Source of the DNA: Candidatus Rokuibacteriota bacterium
Lineage (GTDB): Bacteria > Methylomirabilota > Methylomirabilia > Rokubacteriales > CSP1-6
DNA: 38,479 nucleotides
Direction: 5' to 3'
NCBI GenBank assembly: GCA_016193045.1
Contig: JACPSW010000165.1
Coordinates: forward strand, 1-38,479
Shown: positions 1 through 7,115 of the stretch, piece after piece
How positions within the stretch are numbered: position 1 is the stretch's first letter
Layout: each line of letters opens with the position of its first letter
The notes under the pieces: generated by a model
Database searches by the model: none
Seen by the model: only the letters and a program-made list of their open reading frames with translations
What the model was told of the DNA's origin: nothing
Translations under genes and position numbers: made by a program

Positions 1-999
1 CTCCACGGGCCGGGCAGCGCGCCGCCGGGCCTGCTCGCCCCCTTCGCGGATATCGCCCCAGGCGGCGAGCTGGCGCGCGACGGCCTCCTGGATCGCCTTC
101 CTGTACGCGAGGTAGATCGCGCCCCGCGCCCCGGCGCGGATGAAGTCGGCCTTGTTGAGGGTGAGCGCCTGCGCCAGGGACGGGGCCTCGATCAGGCCGG
201 CGACGCGCTCGGGAGACGAGGGCGCGATCCCGAGCCAGTCCCAGCCCCGCTTGATGACCTTGCCGAACGTGCTGATCGCCAGACCCCGCCGCTCCTCCGC
301 AAGCGGCAGCCGATCGCGGACCAGGTAGCCCGCTGCCGAGGGCTTCCGCTTGCGCGCCAGGCGCACCGCGATGGACGCCCGCTCGGGCGCCTCCCAGCTC
401 TCCTGCGAGAGCGGCCGGCCGTTCACCACGAAGCGGACGGCGCGCGGGTAGTGGGCGGCCAGGATGTCCCCCAGGGCGGGATCCAGGAGCGGTTGATAGT
501 GGCGCCACAATGCGCCCTCGATGAAGCCCGGGTCGAGGAGGGGGGACAGCGGGTTCTTCAGGTGAAGCCGGACCGCTGTGCCGTGCTCTCCGACCAGTCC
601 CAGCGGCGGCACCCACTTCCACGGCGCCCGGTGGCGTGAGGACAGGCGCCAGACGGTGGCCATGTGGTGCTTGCCGAGCCGGCTCTCGGTCAGGACCTCC
701 TCGGAGACGAGCAGGCCGATCTTGATCCCCACCCCGGCGAAGCCGATGCCCTCCCCCCGGACCTTGGTGGTCGCCGCGACATCGTGGTAACGCGCGAGGT
801 CGCGCCGTCGCATCCCCACGCCGTCGTCCACGATCGTCAGCGTGGACCCGGCGGGATCGGTGGCGATGGTGACGGCGGTCGCGCCCGAGTCGAGGGAGTT
901 GGCGACGACCTCGGTGAGGATGGTCTCCTCGGCGGCGCCGGGGTAGGCGTCGCGGAGGTCCTCCAGGAGATGCAGCAGATCGACGCGGGTCTCGCCCAC
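1..999 (-). CDS. GHKL (HSP90/MutL-like) ATP-binding protein, C-terminus missing
   Basis: A continuous reading frame runs on the minus strand from a GTG at 999 to the window edge (333 codons seen). The N-terminus carries the Bergerat ATP-binding fold: an N-box (TEVVANSLDSGA, about residues 21-32), a DDGVGM motif about 25 residues later, and a glycine-rich GEGIGFAGVGIKIG segment. These are the motifs of the HSP90/MutL/histidine-kinase ATPase superfamily. The downstream part resembles no partner domain I recognise, so the role (chaperone-like, DNA-related or signalling) is unknown. The start is uncertain: GTG 999 precedes the conserved helix closely but has no good ribosome site, and a TTG lies about 50 bases upstream. 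It is transcribed divergently from the toxin-antitoxin pair at 1122. Confidence 0.75.
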   Translation of the reverse strand, partial: MGETRVDLLHLLEDLRDAYPGAAEETILTEVVANSLDSGATAVTIATDPAGSTLTIVDDGVGMRRRDLARYHDVAATTKVRGEGIGFAGVGIKIGLLVSEEVLTESRLGKHHMATVWRLSSRHRAPWKWVPPLGLVGEHGTAVRLHLKNPLSPLLDPGFIEGALWRHYQPLLDPALGDILAAHYPRAVRFVVNGRPLSQESWEAPERASIAVRLARKRKPSAAGYLVRDRLPLAEERRGLAISTFGKVIKRGWDWLGIAPSSPERVAGLIEAPSLAQALTLNKADFIRAGARGAIYLAYRKAIQEAVARQLAAWGDIREGGEQARRRAARPVE

Positions 1000-1121
1000 A
1001 GGGGGAGCGTAGAGGAAGTCTCCCCTGAGGGCAAGCCGACCGGGTGTCAAGGCAGTGTGACAGGGGCGGTCAGAACCCTTAACGAAAGATCCGTGGTATA
1101 GTCGCGTAAGGAGTGGGCCCG

Positions 1122-1394
1122 ATGGACAAAGACAAGGTAAAAGCTCTGACGGAAGAGATCATGGCCCTCCCCGGGGGGGAGCGGGAACAGCTTGCCCAGG
1201 AGATCCTGCCTCTCCTTCTGGGGACACGCGCAGGGTTGGAAGGCATCGACCGGGCCCTTCAGACCCTTTCCGACAAGGAGCTAGATGCCTTGGTGGAACG
1301 AGCTCGGAGCCGAGGTCGGGATCTCCCGGAATCGTTCGTTGCGTCCGTGATTGGCGAGGCCCTCCGAGCTGCCCGCGCTTCGAGTCGTTCTTGA
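1122..1394 (+). CDS. Probable antitoxin partner of the PIN toxin
   Basis: A 90-residue, charged, helical protein. ATG 1122 was chosen over the in-frame GTG 1113 because AAGGAG at 1108-1113 sits eight bases before the ATG and would overlap the GTG. The N-terminal half (MDKDKVKALTEEIMALPGGE) resembles short addiction-module antitoxins that wrap a PIN nuclease, but no DNA-binding motif is obvious. Its 3' end overlaps the downstream PIN-domain gene by 44 bases in another frame, so the two are almost certainly co-translated. The antitoxin call rests on size and position rather than on a recognised family. Confidence 0.6.
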   Translation: MDKDKVKALTEEIMALPGGEREQLAQEILPLLLGTRAGLEGIDRALQTLSDKELDALVERARSRGRDLPESFVASVIGEALRAARASSRS

Positions 1395-1812
1395 CACTCA
1401 GGTCCTCCTGAGAGGCGCGGTCGCCAAGACCGAAAGCCTCACTTCCAAGATCTACGACGCTTGGCGCGCGGGCCGCTTCACTCTCCTCCTTTCCGAGCCG
1501 ATCGCTGCGGAGGTCGAGGAAGTTCTCCTCCGGCCCGAGGTACTCCAGAAACTCCACTTGAATCCGGTTGAAGCGCGGGCGCTGGTCACCCTTGTCCGCC
1601 GCCGGGCTCTCTTCGTAACCCCGGAGACCCCCATCAGGCAAAGTCGGGATCCGGCCGACGATAAGTTCCTCGAGTGCGCTGTTGCCGGAGACGCCACCTA
1701 CATCGTGAGCGCTGATGACGACCTGCTGAGCCTGACCGAGGTCCAGGGGATTCCTGTCCTTGACGTGCCCACCTTCTGGCGAAAGCTGGTCGAGCTCACC
1801 CTCCCAGGTTAG
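1351..1812 (+). CDS. PIN-domain toxin (putative toxin-antitoxin ribonuclease, COG1569-like)
   Basis: A 153-residue protein with the PIN nuclease acidic residues in order: D15 in RVVLDTQVLL, E54 in EPIAAEVEEVL, D103/D104 in DPADDKFLECA, and an acidic cluster at 122-124 in VSADDDLL. PIN toxins are Mg-dependent ribonucleases, often cutting tRNA or mRNA; the target here is unknown. The only usable start is TTG 1351, inside the upstream gene, so translation probably depends on coupling to it. The usual 'LDTN' motif reads LDTQ here; the Asn is common but not essential. All acidic positions are kept, so the gene looks intact. Confidence 0.82.
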   Translation: MARPSELPALRVVLDTQVLLRGAVAKTESLTSKIYDAWRAGRFTLLLSEPIAAEVEEVLLRPEVLQKLHLNPVEARALVTLVRRRALFVTPETPIRQSRDPADDKFLECAVAGDATYIVSADDDLLSLTEVQGIPVLDVPTFWRKLVELTLPG

Positions 1813-1869
1813 CCGGCATTCGAACGCAGCGCCCCGGCTCGATTTACGAGCTAGCCAAAGTGCTGAAGC

Positions 1870-2399
1870 GGGATCCTGGGCGCTACTCGCACTCCGGCAG
1901 AAGGCCCTGGGGCGTCTTGACGTACTTGCCGGTGAGCTTGCAAGGCGCTGCGGCTGACGGCGCCGGGGCCACGGCCGCCGGAGGCGAGGGGCTGACCGCG
2001 GGCTGCTGGTACTGGGCCGCCGGAGGGGGCGGGGGGTTCGGGATCCAGACCCACTGGTACGCCGTGGTGATACCGTCGCCCAGCAGCTCGTACCGGCCGT
2101 GGGGATAGTAGACGGTCCTCGGCGGGGGCGGCTGGACCGCCATCGGCGGAGGCGCGGCGTAGACCACCTGGTAGGGCGGGGCGGTGACATAGACGGGCGC
2201 GGCGTAAACCGGTCGCGGGTAGAAGGCGGGCGCGAAGAGCTGGTTGAACACCGCGAAGGAGGCGAGCCCCAGCGCCACGTTCGCGGCGGTGCCGCCTCCG
2301 GCGTAAGCCGCCGGGGCCGCGAGCCCCACAATCAGGACCGAAACCAAGAGGATGGCACCAAGCTGCCGCATGTGACCCACCTCCTTTAACCTTCGTAGC
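1870..2399. repeat. Long direct repeat, copy A (~530 bp)
   Basis: This segment recurs in the same orientation at 11922-12451 at a constant offset of 10,052 bp with no indels. I count about 17 substitutions, so about 97% identity. It contains a complete exported-protein gene. The right end (2386-2399) includes the last 14 bases of the ygiT-type gene found intact next to copy B, whereas the sequence beyond 2399 is unrelated. Copy A therefore looks like the derived copy. Confidence 0.9.
1883..2371 (-). CDS. Exported proline/tyrosine-rich protein, copy A
   Basis: A 162-residue secreted protein of unknown function. ATG 2371 was chosen because GGAGG lies eight bases upstream and a signal peptide begins there; it ends in PAAYA, with cleavage likely after residue 24. 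The mature part starts with a glycine/alanine-rich stretch, then a low-complexity region of Pro, Tyr, Ala and Val, a short conserved block around RYELLGDGITTAYQWVWIPN, a second Pro/Ala/Gln linker, and a C-terminal block with two cysteines (PCKLTGKYVKTPQGLLPECE) that could form a disulfide. The composition suggests an envelope or surface protein. A second copy lies at 11935-12423, differing by a few residues. Confidence 0.8.
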   Translation of the reverse strand: MRQLGAILLVSVLIVGLAAPAAYAGGGTAANVALGLASFAVFNQLFAPAFYPRPVYAAPVYVTAPPYQVVYAAPPPMAVQPPPPRTVYYPHGRYELLGDGITTAYQWVWIPNPPPPPAAQYQQPAVSPSPPAAVAPAPSAAAPCKLTGKYVKTPQGLLPECE

Positions 2400-2497
2400 A
2401 CCGGCGGCCCGCCCAGTCAACCATCTGGCTCGCTTGCTCCGCAAAACGCTGAAGAGCATCGGTACGACGGTTGGCGTGTGGACCGGACGGGATCGGC

Positions 2498-2911
2498 CTA
2501 CGCGAACGCACCCGATTCAAGGCCTTCGATGAGCCGCATCACCGCCGCCATCCCCCCCTCGGTATCGAGCAGGTCGATCGGCCGCATCTTGAGCAGGAGC
2601 GGATGATGCTGTTCGAAGAAGAGGAGACGATCCTCCGCGACCACCAGATCTCCAAGGGCATCGAGGGCGCGCCGGAGCCGCGCCAGCTTGGTCGCCATCC
2701 TGGCGTCGGGTCGGCTCCCTCCCTCCCAGCGTGCCACCGTGCTCCAGGCCACGCCCAGAAGATCTCCGAACCGCTGCTGGGAGATCGGCTTGTCGGGACG
2801 AAGAGCCAGCCGGCGGCGCAGCTCTCGAATCTGTTCCGGACCCCATGCCGCAGTGGCCCTCTGTCTTCCCGATCTTGCCGCGAGGCCTCCTCGCTTGACC
2901 CCACGCTTCAT
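2498..2911 (-). CDS. Xre/MbcA/ParS-type antitoxin
   Basis: A 137-residue antitoxin. A helix-turn-helix (about residues 42-68, ISQQRFGDLLGVAWSTVARW) is followed by a C-terminal segment like the MbcA/ParS/Xre toxin-binding domain (HPLLLKMRPIDLLDTEGG then a helix). Antitoxins of this family block RES-domain toxins by covering their active site and repress their own promoter. ATG 2911 overlaps the toxin's stop codon as ATGA and follows a GAAGGGGG ribosome site, so this start is well supported; a longer frame to 2947 is less likely. The gene lies downstream of its toxin, whereas Xre-RES pairs usually place the antitoxin first. Confidence 0.85.
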   Translation of the reverse strand: MKRGVKRGGLAARSGRQRATAAWGPEQIRELRRRLALRPDKPISQQRFGDLLGVAWSTVARWEGGSRPDARMATKLARLRRALDALGDLVVAEDRLLFFEQHHPLLLKMRPIDLLDTEGGMAAVMRLIEGLESGAFA

Positions 2912-3429
2912 GACGCTTGCCCCCTTCGCTCCGCGAATCGCGTCCACTCTTCGGCGGCCGATTCCACGCTCAGCTCCGCCTGAACGCTTTCGAGAAAGAC
3001 CGCCACGCAGACGCCATCTGGCCGATTCCGCACCGAACTGTAGATGACACCGGTCCGACCCTCATGTCTCAGCCGACGGGCGAGGGCCTTGCCGCTCTCA
3101 GGGGCCGGGTCCCCTTGCAGTTCTGTCCCGGTGATATGGTATCGCTCCTGCTGCTCCTGGGCTCTGAGGTCCACGAGTTGCCTCGATACTTCCTCCGGCA
3201 GCATGACCCGCCAGGCCCGGAAGGCTCGCATATCGAGGCGTGCCTCCCCCGCATGCGCTTTCACCTCCAACCAAGCCGTCTCCACGCTATCGGCCACGTA
3301 GGTGGTGGGCTCTCGCTCGGGATCCCCGTGAAACCGGCCTCCCCCACTGCTCAGTACCTCGCGCTTCGTCCGGCGACGGGCCCCGACCACGCGGTACCAC
3401 GAGGCCGGCCCTCCTGATCCGCCCGTCAT
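2908..3429 (-). CDS. RES-domain toxin (NAD+-degrading)
   Basis: A 173-residue protein with RES-family landmarks: an N-terminal YRVV arginine, GGGRFH at about residue 30, a YVADSVETAWLEV segment, and a C-terminal GVIYSSVRNRPDG block holding the conserved serine. RES toxins deplete NAD+ by phosphorolysis or hydrolysis, related in fold to ADP-ribosyltransferases. ATG 3429 is preferred: the sigma-70-like promoter just upstream would start transcription at about 3434, leaving an in-frame GTG at 3438 outside the transcript. That makes the mRNA nearly leaderless. The stop overlaps the antitoxin start as ATGA. Confidence 0.85.
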   Translation of the reverse strand: MTGGSGGPASWYRVVGARRRTKREVLSSGGGRFHGDPEREPTTYVADSVETAWLEVKAHAGEARLDMRAFRAWRVMLPEEVSRQLVDLRAQEQQERYHITGTELQGDPAPESGKALARRLRHEGRTGVIYSSVRNRPDGVCVAVFLESVQAELSVESAAEEWTRFAERRGQAS

Positions 3430-3440
3430 TTCTGCCACAG

Positions 3441-3469
3441 TATATACCGTCTGATATATCGTCTGTCAA
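3441..3469 (-). promoter_or_regulatory. Sigma-70-like promoter of the RES/Xre module
   Basis: On the minus strand a perfect -35 TTGACA (3469-3464) is separated by exactly 17 bases from TATATA (3446-3441). The start point would fall near 3434, a few bases before the RES ATG at 3429. It is back to back with the promoter of the GntR-led operon. Confidence 0.75.
3442..3465 (-). promoter_or_regulatory. Tandem 12-bp operator-like direct repeats
   Basis: Two adjacent copies of CAGACG(A/G)TATAT, read on the minus strand (3465-3454 and 3453-3442), differ at one base. They fill the spacer and -10 of the toxin promoter, the expected place for autorepression by the Xre antitoxin. Binding is inferred from position. 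Confidence 0.6.
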
Positions 3470-3543
3470 GGGTTCCCCCGCCCCCGGATCGATGCGTGAG
3501 GTGGCCGTCCACCGAATGCGTGTACTGACATTGATCGGCCCCC

Positions 3544-3575
3544 TTGACAGGGCTTCAGGGCATTTGGTATACAAT
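3544..3575 (+). promoter_or_regulatory. Promoter and GntR-type operator candidate
   Basis: TTGACA (3544-3549) and TATACA (3568-3573) with an 18-base spacer form a strong sigma-70-like promoter 50 bases before the GntR start. The -10 lies in TTGGTATACAA (3565-3575), which centres on the palindrome GTATAC and resembles sites bound by GntR-family regulators. Autoregulation of the downstream operon is a reasonable inference. Confidence 0.6.
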
Positions 3576-3621
3576 CGGCCGTCCTACAAAACGGTCCTAG
3601 GGACGCCCGCGAGGAGCCCAC

Positions 3622-4329
3622 GTGACCAAAGAGAGGGCACCCGTTCCGGACTCGCGCATTCGCTTTGCGGGCCCGAGCCTGATCCGCGAGCGGATTGTGG
3701 ATGCGCTTCGCGACGCCATCGTGGCCGGGCGCCTGAAGCCCGGCGAGCGGATCCGGGAGCGGGAGCTGGTGGCGTTGCTCGGCGTCAGCCGGTCGCCCCT
3801 GCGCGAGGCGATCCGGATCCTGGAGGCCGAGGGCTTCATCACCTCCCTGCCGCACCGGGGCGCGTGGGTGAGCGAGCTGAGCGCCTCCGACCTTCACGAT
3901 CTGGTGCACGTCCGCGTCATCCTGGAAACGTTCGCCGCCCGGCTGGCGCTCGAGCGACTCGACGAGGCGACCCAGCGGGCGCTGGAGGAGCAGGTCAGGC
4001 GGTCGCGATCCGCCGGACGAAAGGTGGATACGACCACGAACTTCACCCTGGCCCTCGAGTTTCACGACCTGTTGATCAAGGCCTGCGGCAACCGGAAGGT
4101 CATTCAGCTGCACGAAGGACTCAAGCAACATCAGCGGCGGTATCAGCACTTCGCGTTTTCCCGCCTGGGCCGCGACACCCGGGCCGTGGAGGAGCACGCC
4201 GAGATCGTCAACGCCCTCAATGGACGCGACATCGCGGCCGTGGAGCGCTCGCTGCGGACTCACCTGCTGAGGTTTTACGAGGAGATCGCGCCGCTCCTTC
4301 CCGTCGAGTCGCGGGCGACCGGCTCATAA
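3622..4329 (+). CDS. GntR-family transcriptional regulator, FCD subfamily
   Basis: A 235-residue regulator. The N-terminal winged helix-turn-helix spans about residues 20-85 with the recognition region RERELVALLGVSRSPLREAI. The C-terminal all-helical FCD ligand domain keeps the metal-site histidines H148, H192 and H214. FCD regulators usually respond to organic acids or similar catabolites and repress a nearby catabolic operon. GTG 3622 has GAGGAG five bases upstream. The gene leads the hydantoinase/ABC-transporter/amidase operon, 15 bases before the hydantoinase, so the ligand is probably a product of that pathway. Confidence 0.92.
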   Translation: MTKERAPVPDSRIRFAGPSLIRERIVDALRDAIVAGRLKPGERIRERELVALLGVSRSPLREAIRILEAEGFITSLPHRGAWVSELSASDLHDLVHVRVILETFAARLALERLDEATQRALEEQVRRSRSAGRKVDTTTNFTLALEFHDLLIKACGNRKVIQLHEGLKQHQRRYQHFAFSRLGRDTRAVEEHAEIVNALNGRDIAAVERSLRTHLLRFYEEIAPLLPVESRATGS

Positions 4330-4344
4330 CTGGAGGACCGTCCC

Positions 4345-5760
4345 ATGCCACACGATCTCATCCTCAAGAACGGTCTCGTTGTCACGCCGCAGGGGATCCT
4401 GGAAGGGGGGGTCGCCGTGGACGGCGAGAAGATCGCCGCCGTCGGGGCCTCCGGCAGTCTCGGCACGGCGAAGCGCGAGGTGGACGTGCAGGGAAAGATC
4501 ATTTTCCCCGGCCTGTTCAATCCCCACACCCACCTCGGCAACGGCGACGACGTGAGCTGGCAGGGGCTGGACGACGACTTCGCCAGGGACACCAAGGACT
4601 TCGCGATCGGGGGCGTCACGACCTTCGCCACGACGACGGTCTTCAGCAAGGACCCCCTGGTGCAATGCGTCGATCGGTCGATCAAGAGCGGAACGGGCCG
4701 GTCGTTCGTGGATTTCAAGATCACGGGGGTCGTCCTGACCCCGGAGCAGATCACGGAGATCCCCGCGGTGGCGCGCAAGGGCTGCCTCTCGTTCAAGTTC
4801 TTCACAGGATACTGTGGCTGCCAGGCCGAATCGCTCGGGATGCCGGCCTCCGGGATCACGCCGGACATGTTCTTCCGCGCGTGCGAGGAGTTGGCCCGGG
4901 TCGGGCCGCCGGCGGTGGCGCTGATCCACGCCGAGGAGCCGTACGTGCGCGGGATCCTTTCGGAGCGCATGCAGCGGGCGGGCAAATCCGACCTCGTCAG
5001 CTGGGCCGAGCACAGTCCCGCCTGGGCCGAGAGCGTGCAGGTCTACCAGTATGGGGTCATCGCAAAGGACTTCGGCGTCCCGATGTATGTCGTCCACATC
5101 GCCAACGCCCACACGGTGGATTTCCTGGTCTATCTCCAGCGCGAGGGCTATCCGATCATCGGCGAGACGGTCGTCGGCTTTCTCTCCTCGACCGCGCCCG
5201 AGGTCGAGGCCAAGAAGCTCGGCACGCACGCCAAGATCCAGCCGCCGATCAAGTTCGCGGCGGATCGCGACCGGCTCTGGCGCGGCCTGCGGGAAGGCAC
5301 GCTCACCGCGGTGGGGACCGACAGCATCTCCTACTCGAGCAAGTACAAGGACGCGCAGGGATTCTGGGAGACCCGGGTCGGCCTCAACATGCAGGAGATC
5401 GACACCCTGCCCCTGCTGTTCAGCGAAGGCATCAACAAGGGCCGGATCGACCTGGCCACCCTCGCGCGGGTGGTGGCCGAGAACCCGGCCAGGATCTTCG
5501 GCATCTATCCGCAGAAGGGCGTCATCGCGCCGGGGAGCGACGCCGATCTGGTCGTCATCGACCAGAACAAGCAGGACACGCTCGGCGTCCACCGGATGCG
5601 CGGCCGGGCCGATTACTCCAACTGGGAAGGCAAGCCCGTCAAGGGCATGCCGGTGATGACCTTCCTCCGAGGGACGCTGATCGCAGAGAACGGGGAGGTC
5701 GTCGGCGAACGGCCGCTGGGCCGGTACGTGGCGGGGCAGCCGCCGCGCGGTCTCGTGTGA
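4345..5760 (+). CDS. Dihydropyrimidinase/hydantoinase-family amidohydrolase
   Basis: A 471-residue cyclic-amide hydrolase of the TIM-barrel amidohydrolase superfamily. The binuclear metal ligands are present in order: HTH (H61, H63) in FNPHTHLG, K151 (the likely carbamylated lysine) in SFKFFTG, H195 in LIHAEE, H251 in VVHIAN and D326 in GTDS. Family members open hydantoin, dihydropyrimidine or related rings to N-carbamoyl or amic acids; the exact substrate cannot be read from sequence. A GGAGG precedes the ATG. It sits between its probable regulator and a branched-chain-type ABC transporter, with an amidase at the operon end, which fits import followed by two-step amide hydrolysis. Confidence 0.9.
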   Translation: MPHDLILKNGLVVTPQGILEGGVAVDGEKIAAVGASGSLGTAKREVDVQGKIIFPGLFNPHTHLGNGDDVSWQGLDDDFARDTKDFAIGGVTTFATTTVFSKDPLVQCVDRSIKSGTGRSFVDFKITGVVLTPEQITEIPAVARKGCLSFKFFTGYCGCQAESLGMPASGITPDMFFRACEELARVGPPAVALIHAEEPYVRGILSERMQRAGKSDLVSWAEHSPAWAESVQVYQYGVIAKDFGVPMYVVHIANAHTVDFLVYLQREGYPIIGETVVGFLSSTAPEVEAKKLGTHAKIQPPIKFAADRDRLWRGLREGTLTAVGTDSISYSSKYKDAQGFWETRVGLNMQEIDTLPLLFSEGINKGRIDLATLARVVAENPARIFGIYPQKGVIAPGSDADLVVIDQNKQDTLGVHRMRGRADYSNWEGKPVKGMPVMTFLRGTLIAENGEVVGERPLGRYVAGQPPRGLV

Positions 5761-5805
5761 GATCGAGTCGGGGCATTCATGAACGAGAGACAAGGAGGGA
5801 AGGAG

Positions 5806-7059
5806 ATGGGAAAGAGCACGTGGGGCAAGGGTATGACACTCGCGATTCTCGCGGTCTTTGTCCTGCTGGCGGCGGGACCGGCGCTCGCCCAGGACACCAT
5901 CAAGATCGGGTTTTCCGGCGCGCTGACGGGTCCAGCGGCGAGCTTCGGCGTGGGGATTCGGCGGGGCGCGGAGATCGCGGTCGATGACATCAACGCGAAG
6001 GGCGGCGTGAGGGGGAAGAAGCTCCAGCTCATCGTCCGGGACTCCGAGCACAACCCGGTGAAGCTGGTGGCCCAGCACCGCGAGCTCGTCGAGCGGGAGG
6101 GCGTGGTGGCCCTGCTCGGCGGGACGAACAGCGCCGAGATGCTCGCCGTGGCGCCCATCCTGAACGATCAGCTGAAGGTCCCTGTGATCTGCCCGGCGAC
6201 CGACGCAACCAAGATCACGGAGAACGACGCATGGCAGGAAGGCCGAGACAACTACGTCTTCCGCTATGGCATGTTCGGGCGGGGACAGTCGAACTTCCTC
6301 GTGAATATGGCGGTGCAGCGATTCGGGTATAAGAAGGCGGCCCTCCTGACATGGACGGCCGGCTGGGGGGTGACCGGACGCGGTGAGCTCACCCGCCGGC
6401 TTCGTGAGCTCAGCACGCCCCTCGTCGCGGATGAGACGTACGATACCGCGGACACGGACATCAGCCCCCAGCTGCTGAAGATCAAGCAAGCCGGCGGTGA
6501 GGTGATCCTCAACTACGGCCTCGTCCGGGAGAACGTCTACGTCGTCCGGGCCAAGGACAAAATCGGAGACAAGACCCCCTACTTCTCGGCCTGGGGGCTG
6601 GCGACGCCGGCATTCTGGCGGGCCGGGGGGAATCTCGGCGAGGGTGTGCTCGTAAGCACCACGATCACCGCCGACGGGCCGCAGCCGCCCGAGCGGCTTC
6701 AGTTCCTGAAGAAGTACTGGCAGCGGTACGGGCCGGACATGGACTTCGTCCCGGGGACGTTCGCGGCGCATGACATCGTCCACCTGTACGCTCAGGTCAT
6801 GGAGAAGGTCGGCACCGACCCGAAGGCCATCCGGGCAGCCCTTGAGAACATTCCGGCGTTCAAGGGGCTCGTAAAGGACTTCAAGCGGCCGGTCTTCACC
6901 AAGAGCCGCCACGATGCCCTCCAGGAAGAGGATTTCGTGTTGGGCCGCTGGACTAATGGGAAACTCCTCCAGGTGCACTTTGATCAAGAAGGACCCCACG
7001 TGATTCTCGACGATGGGGCCAAGCGGTACATCGACAAGAAGACTTTGGCCCTCCGCTAA
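5806..7059 (+). CDS. Branched-chain-type ABC transporter substrate-binding protein (LivK-like)
   Basis: A 417-residue periplasmic binding protein of the type-1 (Leu/Ile/Val) fold. ATG 5806 was chosen because AAGGAGG lies seven bases upstream and the signal peptide (cleavage after ALA, residue 28) starts there; an ATG at 5779 would add a poor N-terminus. The mature start IKIGFSGALTGPAASFG and the VDDINAKGGVRGKKL block are typical. Despite the family name, these proteins bind many amides, aromatics and ureides; here the ligand is probably the substrate of the neighbouring hydantoinase. It is followed by a strong hairpin before the permease gene. Confidence 0.92.
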   Translation: MGKSTWGKGMTLAILAVFVLLAAGPALAQDTIKIGFSGALTGPAASFGVGIRRGAEIAVDDINAKGGVRGKKLQLIVRDSEHNPVKLVAQHRELVEREGVVALLGGTNSAEMLAVAPILNDQLKVPVICPATDATKITENDAWQEGRDNYVFRYGMFGRGQSNFLVNMAVQRFGYKKAALLTWTAGWGVTGRGELTRRLRELSTPLVADETYDTADTDISPQLLKIKQAGGEVILNYGLVRENVYVVRAKDKIGDKTPYFSAWGLATPAFWRAGGNLGEGVLVSTTITADGPQPPERLQFLKKYWQRYGPDMDFVPGTFAAHDIVHLYAQVMEKVGTDPKAIRAALENIPAFKGLVKDFKRPVFTKSRHDALQEEDFVLGRWTNGKLLQVHFDQEGPHVILDDGAKRYIDKKTLALR

Positions 7060-7067
7060 CTGCTTCG

Positions 7068-7104
7068 GGTTCGGGACGAGGAGCGCCTCTTCTCGTCCCG
7101 AACC
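7068..7104 (+). terminator. Strong intra-operon hairpin between binding protein and permease
   Basis: A perfect 13-base stem (GGTTCGGGACGAG at 7068-7080 with its complement at 7092-7104) can extend to 16 pairs with one G-U, leaving a five-base loop. Only a weak T run (TTGTT) follows. It sits eight bases past the binding-protein stop. It probably stabilises that mRNA or attenuates transcription so that more binding protein than permease is made. Confidence 0.65.
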
Positions 7105-7115
7105 TTGTTCCCGCT

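Noticed and set aside
2401-2497. Possible gene or regulatory element between the repeat and the Xre antitoxin
   Set aside because: No open frame with protein-like content, no promoter pair and no clear hairpin.
3240-6999. Very long open frames overlapping the hydantoinase and binding-protein genes on both strands
   Set aside because: They are Arg/Gly/Pro/Ala-rich antisense or shifted frames typical of high-GC DNA; the genes at 3622, 4345 and 5806 have clear families, starts and ribosome sites.
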